IMG/VR virus record: IMGVR_UViG_3300025687_007527
Span: 1 to 24,703 of that record
From: a virus
Reading direction: 5' to 3' (one strand)
Length of the DNA: 24,703 bases
Part shown: in pieces, positions 22,448-24,703 of the stretch
Position numbering within the stretch: position 1 is the stretch's first letter
How the letters are laid out: every line of letters starts with the position of its first letter
The notes under the pieces: generated by a model
What the model saw: only the letters and a program-made list of their open reading frames with translations
Told to the model about the DNA's origin: nothing
Databases searched by the model: none
Made by a program: the position numbers and the translations under genes

Positions 22448-23761
22448 TTAGAGAAGATTTGAAACCTTGACCTTACGATAGTACACGTTAGCACCATCAT
22501 TTAGTCCAGCACCAGCAGTAACGCTACCAGTTGAGAACGGGTTAGAAACAAGACCGTAACGAGTCTTGAAACCTACCTTAGGCTGGAAAGAACCTTGATC
22601 AACTGCACGAACCATCTGAAGAGGAACGTATGGGCAGTAGAACAATCCAGCATCATACTGATTAGCTCCCTTGAAGCCAGCTACGAAAAAGTTAGCTCCG
22701 AGTGGTGCATATGGGTCAATATATACTTTGAAACGTCCGTTAAGAACACCAACGAATGTGTTTCCAGTATCATCAACACTTAGAGAATCCTTGAGTGCGG
22801 CACTTGAATCAAGAAGACCAGCTACGCTCAAAGCACTTGCTGTATCGCTATCGCAGATGAGCATGTTACCACGTCCACGACGAGTTTCTTTAGCGATTGC
22901 ATTAGCTTCACGCTCAATCTGAACCATAAGACCCTTGTACTTTTCTACAGACCAACGTCCGTTAGAATCAACATCAAGGTCGAAAGTTCCAGCTACTGCT
23001 GTGCCATAAGAAGCTCCAGCCTTAGCACTCTTGTATACAGAACGAACAACTTCACGGTTGATTTCTGCAAGAATCTCAGCCGAAAGGATGTTAGCAAGTT
23101 CTGTCTCAGCATCAAGACCGTGAACAGCCTTAAGATCCTGAGCAAGTTCCATTGAGTATTCAGCCTTCAAAGCACGAGTCTTAGCTTCTACGCTAACTTT
23201 CTCGATGCTGAAAGCCATCTCAGGAATAGCGTCAGCGTTTGTTACTGGATTGCTATTGAGACCAGTTCCCTTAGCTTCTCCATCTTGTGTGTTAAGACCA
23301 GTACCAGAAGAGAAAGCTCCAGTGAAAGGATCATTAGCTCCAGGTGTCCAAGTAGAATGAGTTCCAGTTCCAGCGTAATCAGAATCAGCCTCGTTGAAGA
23401 GAGCTTCTGTTCCGCCTTGAGTTCCGTAACGAGACTTCATAGCGAAGATGAGTCCAGTAGGAGCCTTCATTGGTTGAACGCCGCAAATATCAAAAGCGAT
23501 AAGATTTGGCAAAGCACGACGAAGAAGACCAATCAGTACAGGATCATATCCCTGCATGTTAGCGTTAGCGTCTACTGTGCTTGGTGTTGCAAGACCAGAG
23601 TTTGCTGGGGAAGCCTCAAAAATCATCTTGCGGGTTTCAGCAATTTGATTCTCTAGAAGAACAGTCATAACTGCTCTCTTGTGGGCATCACGAACCTCTG
23701 GCAACTCAGGGTGGTCAATAACTTTTGACCACTTCTTTTCAAGTTCTTCGGTGAGATACAT
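22448..23761 (-). CDS. 23: Major capsid protein (gp23-like)
   Basis: HK97-fold major capsid protein precursor, 437 residues (T4: 521). The match is strongest at LIGLLRRALPNLIAFDICGV, QPMKAPTGLIFAMKSRYG and the C-terminal region MVRAVDQGSFQPKVGFKTRY. The N-terminal propeptide is short; IFE at 47-49 followed by ASPANSG fits the (I/L)xE rule of the gp21 prohead protease and predicts cleavage after residue 49. Codon use is visibly more GC-rich and more regular than in the neighbours, as expected for the most highly expressed gene. AAAGGAG precedes the ATG, and an AATAAATA box lies at 23815-23808. It follows gene 22 as in T4. Confidence 0.97.
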   Translation of the reverse strand: MYLTEELEKKWSKVIDHPELPEVRDAHKRAVMTVLLENQIAETRKMIFEASPANSGLATPSTVDANANMQGYDPVLIGLLRRALPNLIAFDICGVQPMKAPTGLIFAMKSRYGTQGGTEALFNEADSDYAGTGTHSTWTPGANDPFTGAFSSGTGLNTQDGEAKGTGLNSNPVTNADAIPEMAFSIEKVSVEAKTRALKAEYSMELAQDLKAVHGLDAETELANILSAEILAEINREVVRSVYKSAKAGASYGTAVAGTFDLDVDSNGRWSVEKYKGLMVQIEREANAIAKETRRGRGNMLICDSDTASALSVAGLLDSSAALKDSLSVDDTGNTFVGVLNGRFKVYIDPYAPLGANFFVAGFKGANQYDAGLFYCPYVPLQMVRAVDQGSFQPKVGFKTRYGLVSNPFSTGSVTAGAGLNDGANVYYRKVKVSNLL

Positions 23762-23807
23762 TTTTATTTCTCCTTTAATTATACAAAGTAAAAAACTTTA
23801 TTTCTTA

Positions 23808-23815
23808 TATTTATT
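23808..23815 (-). promoter_or_regulatory. Late-promoter-like box before gene 23
   Basis: Minus strand AATAAATA, 7 of 8 matches to TATAAATA, about 46 bp upstream of the gene 23 start and overlapping the last codons of gene 22. Confidence 0.5.
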
Positions 23816-24703
23816 TTCTTCCATTCTCCGAGTTAATCATCTTGCTAATAATATTAGCATATGTATCAAACTCAGTGATTACTTCAGGTGTTGTTTCAGG
23901 ATGTATTCCACCTTCAGTGAGAAGAACATCATCCATTTGGTTTGAAATTACTTTTTTGCTATTGGGAAAATAATTTTCCTTGATAACAACTAGCTTGTTT
24001 TCAAAACTTTTCTCATCAGAAAAAGATACGCCTTCGCAAAGTTCAAAGAACTTGCTTGCTTCGCTACGACTCATTCCTTCAGAAATTTCTGAGATTATAG
24101 CGTTCTTTTTAAGATTATTTTTCTCTTTCTTTAGCTCAATATTCTTATTAATCTCTTCATTGAGTTCAGCTTCTAGAGATTCAATTTTAGCAGATTGCTC
24201 AGAAAGAACATCTAGTTTATCTTCTGGAACATCAATATAATGTGTCTCAAATAGACTTCTCAATCCTACAATGAAATTTTCTGTTATATCAGAACGAATA
24301 GATGACTCTAAAGCAACTTCATTAGTCTTCATCCACTCTTCAACAACATAATCAAGATATCCATCAAGTTTATTTACTAAACTTTCAGAAAGCTCTTCTT
24401 TGTAAGAATTTAATTTTGACTCAAAAGATTCTTCAATCTTTTTTGTCTCAGCTAAAATTTTATTTTTGCTTGCTCTTTTTAGAGATGCTTCAAATATTGT
24501 AGATACTTTTTCTTTGAATGATTCTGAAAGCTCTTCGCCATTAAGCATAGCTTTAGTTGCATCTTCTATGTCTTTTTTCTCTTCTTCAGACATTTCTTTT
24601 TCCATGTCTTCTTCAGACATTTCATCATGCTTCATGTCTTTTTCTTCAGACATTTCTTTTTCCATGTCTTTCATTTCTTCTTCAGACATTTCTTTTTCCA
24701 TGT
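23811..24703 (-). CDS. 22: Prohead core scaffold (gp22-like), start beyond window
   Basis: Internal scaffold around which the gp23 shell assembles and which the prohead protease then degrades. At least 296 residues are visible (T4 gp22 has 269), and the frame is open at the right edge, so the start is not in the window. The visible N-terminal part is a Met-rich acidic repeat (units such as MEKEMSEEEMKDMEKEMSEE), then a long helical, charged body with coiled-coil character (SEQSAKIESLEAELNEEINK), and a C-terminus ending VITEFDTYANIISKMINSEN, similar in layout to gp22 of environmental T4-like phages. The position directly before gene 23 supports the call. Candidate (I/L)xE protease sites are present (such as IFE and LEAE). 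Confidence 0.85.
   Translation of the reverse strand, partial: MEKEMSEEEMKDMEKEMSEEKDMKHDEMSEEDMEKEMSEEEKKDIEDATKAMLNGEELSESFKEKVSTIFEASLKRASKNKILAETKKIEESFESKLNSYKEELSESLVNKLDGYLDYVVEEWMKTNEVALESSIRSDITENFIVGLRSLFETHYIDVPEDKLDVLSEQSAKIESLEAELNEEINKNIELKKEKNNLKKNAIISEISEGMSRSEASKFFELCEGVSFSDEKSFENKLVVIKENYFPNSKKVISNQMDDVLLTEGGIHPETTPEVITEFDTYANIISKMINSENGRK
24583..24703. repeat. Imperfect repeat in gene 22 coding the MEKEMSEE units
   Basis: A unit containing CAGACATTTCTTTTTCCATG recurs at about 24588, 24648 and 24684 (plus strand), with a degenerate copy between. It encodes the acidic Met/Glu/Ser repeats of the scaffold and probably continues past the right edge. Confidence 0.8.

Noticed and set aside
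1-24703. tRNA genes, CRISPR array, insertion sequences or integrase
   Set aside because: I looked for T-loop sequences of the GGTTCGAATCC type on both strands, spaced direct repeats, and transposase or integrase motifs, and saw none.

Overview
The window is a dense, AT-rich piece of a T4-like (Straboviridae-type) myovirus genome. The assignment rests on recognisable homologues of the T4 core: sliding clamp (45), clamp loader (44, 62), RegA, DNA polymerase (43), recombination nuclease (46, 47), late sigma factor (55), UvsW, UvsY, scaffold (22) and major capsid protein (23). A CobS-like AAA+ ATPase, a VWA-domain partner and a ClpP-like protease are typical of the environmental (cyanophage/pelagiphage-like) branch rather than of enteric T4. 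The host cannot be read from the sequence. I see no tRNA, CRISPR array, insertion sequence or integrase.

Layout. (1) 1-7.0 kb, minus strand: the replication cluster, read as 45, two small genes, 44, 62, a small gene, regA, dut, a T4-type lysozyme, an Sm-like small protein, the N-terminal part of gene 43, and a GMP reductase/IMP dehydrogenase homologue cut by the left edge. (2) 7.0-14.5 kb, minus strand: an accessory block between 45 and 46 with an HTH protein, a MoxR/CobS-like ATPase, a TET-associated-type glycosyltransferase, a second GT-A-like protein, a conserved small protein, a DUF3293-like protein, a large HExxH + VWA protein and a ClpP-like protease. (3) 14.5-18 kb, minus strand: 46, 47 and 55, followed by the largest non-coding gap (about 510 bp). 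(4) 18.4-20.3 kb, minus strand: a second Sm-like protein and uvsW. (5) 20.4-22.4 kb, plus strand: a small conserved gene, a tail-tube-like structural protein, a small HExxH protein, an unknown, and uvsY. (6) 22.4-24.7 kb, minus strand: gene 23 and partial gene 22, separated from uvsY by a perfect palindromic terminator.

How it works together. Genes 45/44/62/43 form the replisome core. RegA tunes early translation. dUTPase and the GMPR/IMPDH homologue feed nucleotide pools. 46/47, UvsY and UvsW drive recombination-dependent replication. gp55 with the clamp should activate late genes, and TATAAATA-like boxes precede uvsW, the tail-tube-like gene and gene 23. Several TTGACA-type host promoters precede 43, the HTH gene, the CobS-like gene, the glycosyltransferase group and the plus-strand cluster.

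Most notable: gene 43 ends cleanly in the fingers domain and is followed directly by the GMPR homologue; a strong terminator sits immediately before the gene 45 ribosome binding site; a perfect 16-bp inverted repeat precedes gene 44; a MoxR/VWA-metalloprotease/ClpP-like set and two glycosyltransferase-like genes (a possible DNA hypermodification module) share one island.
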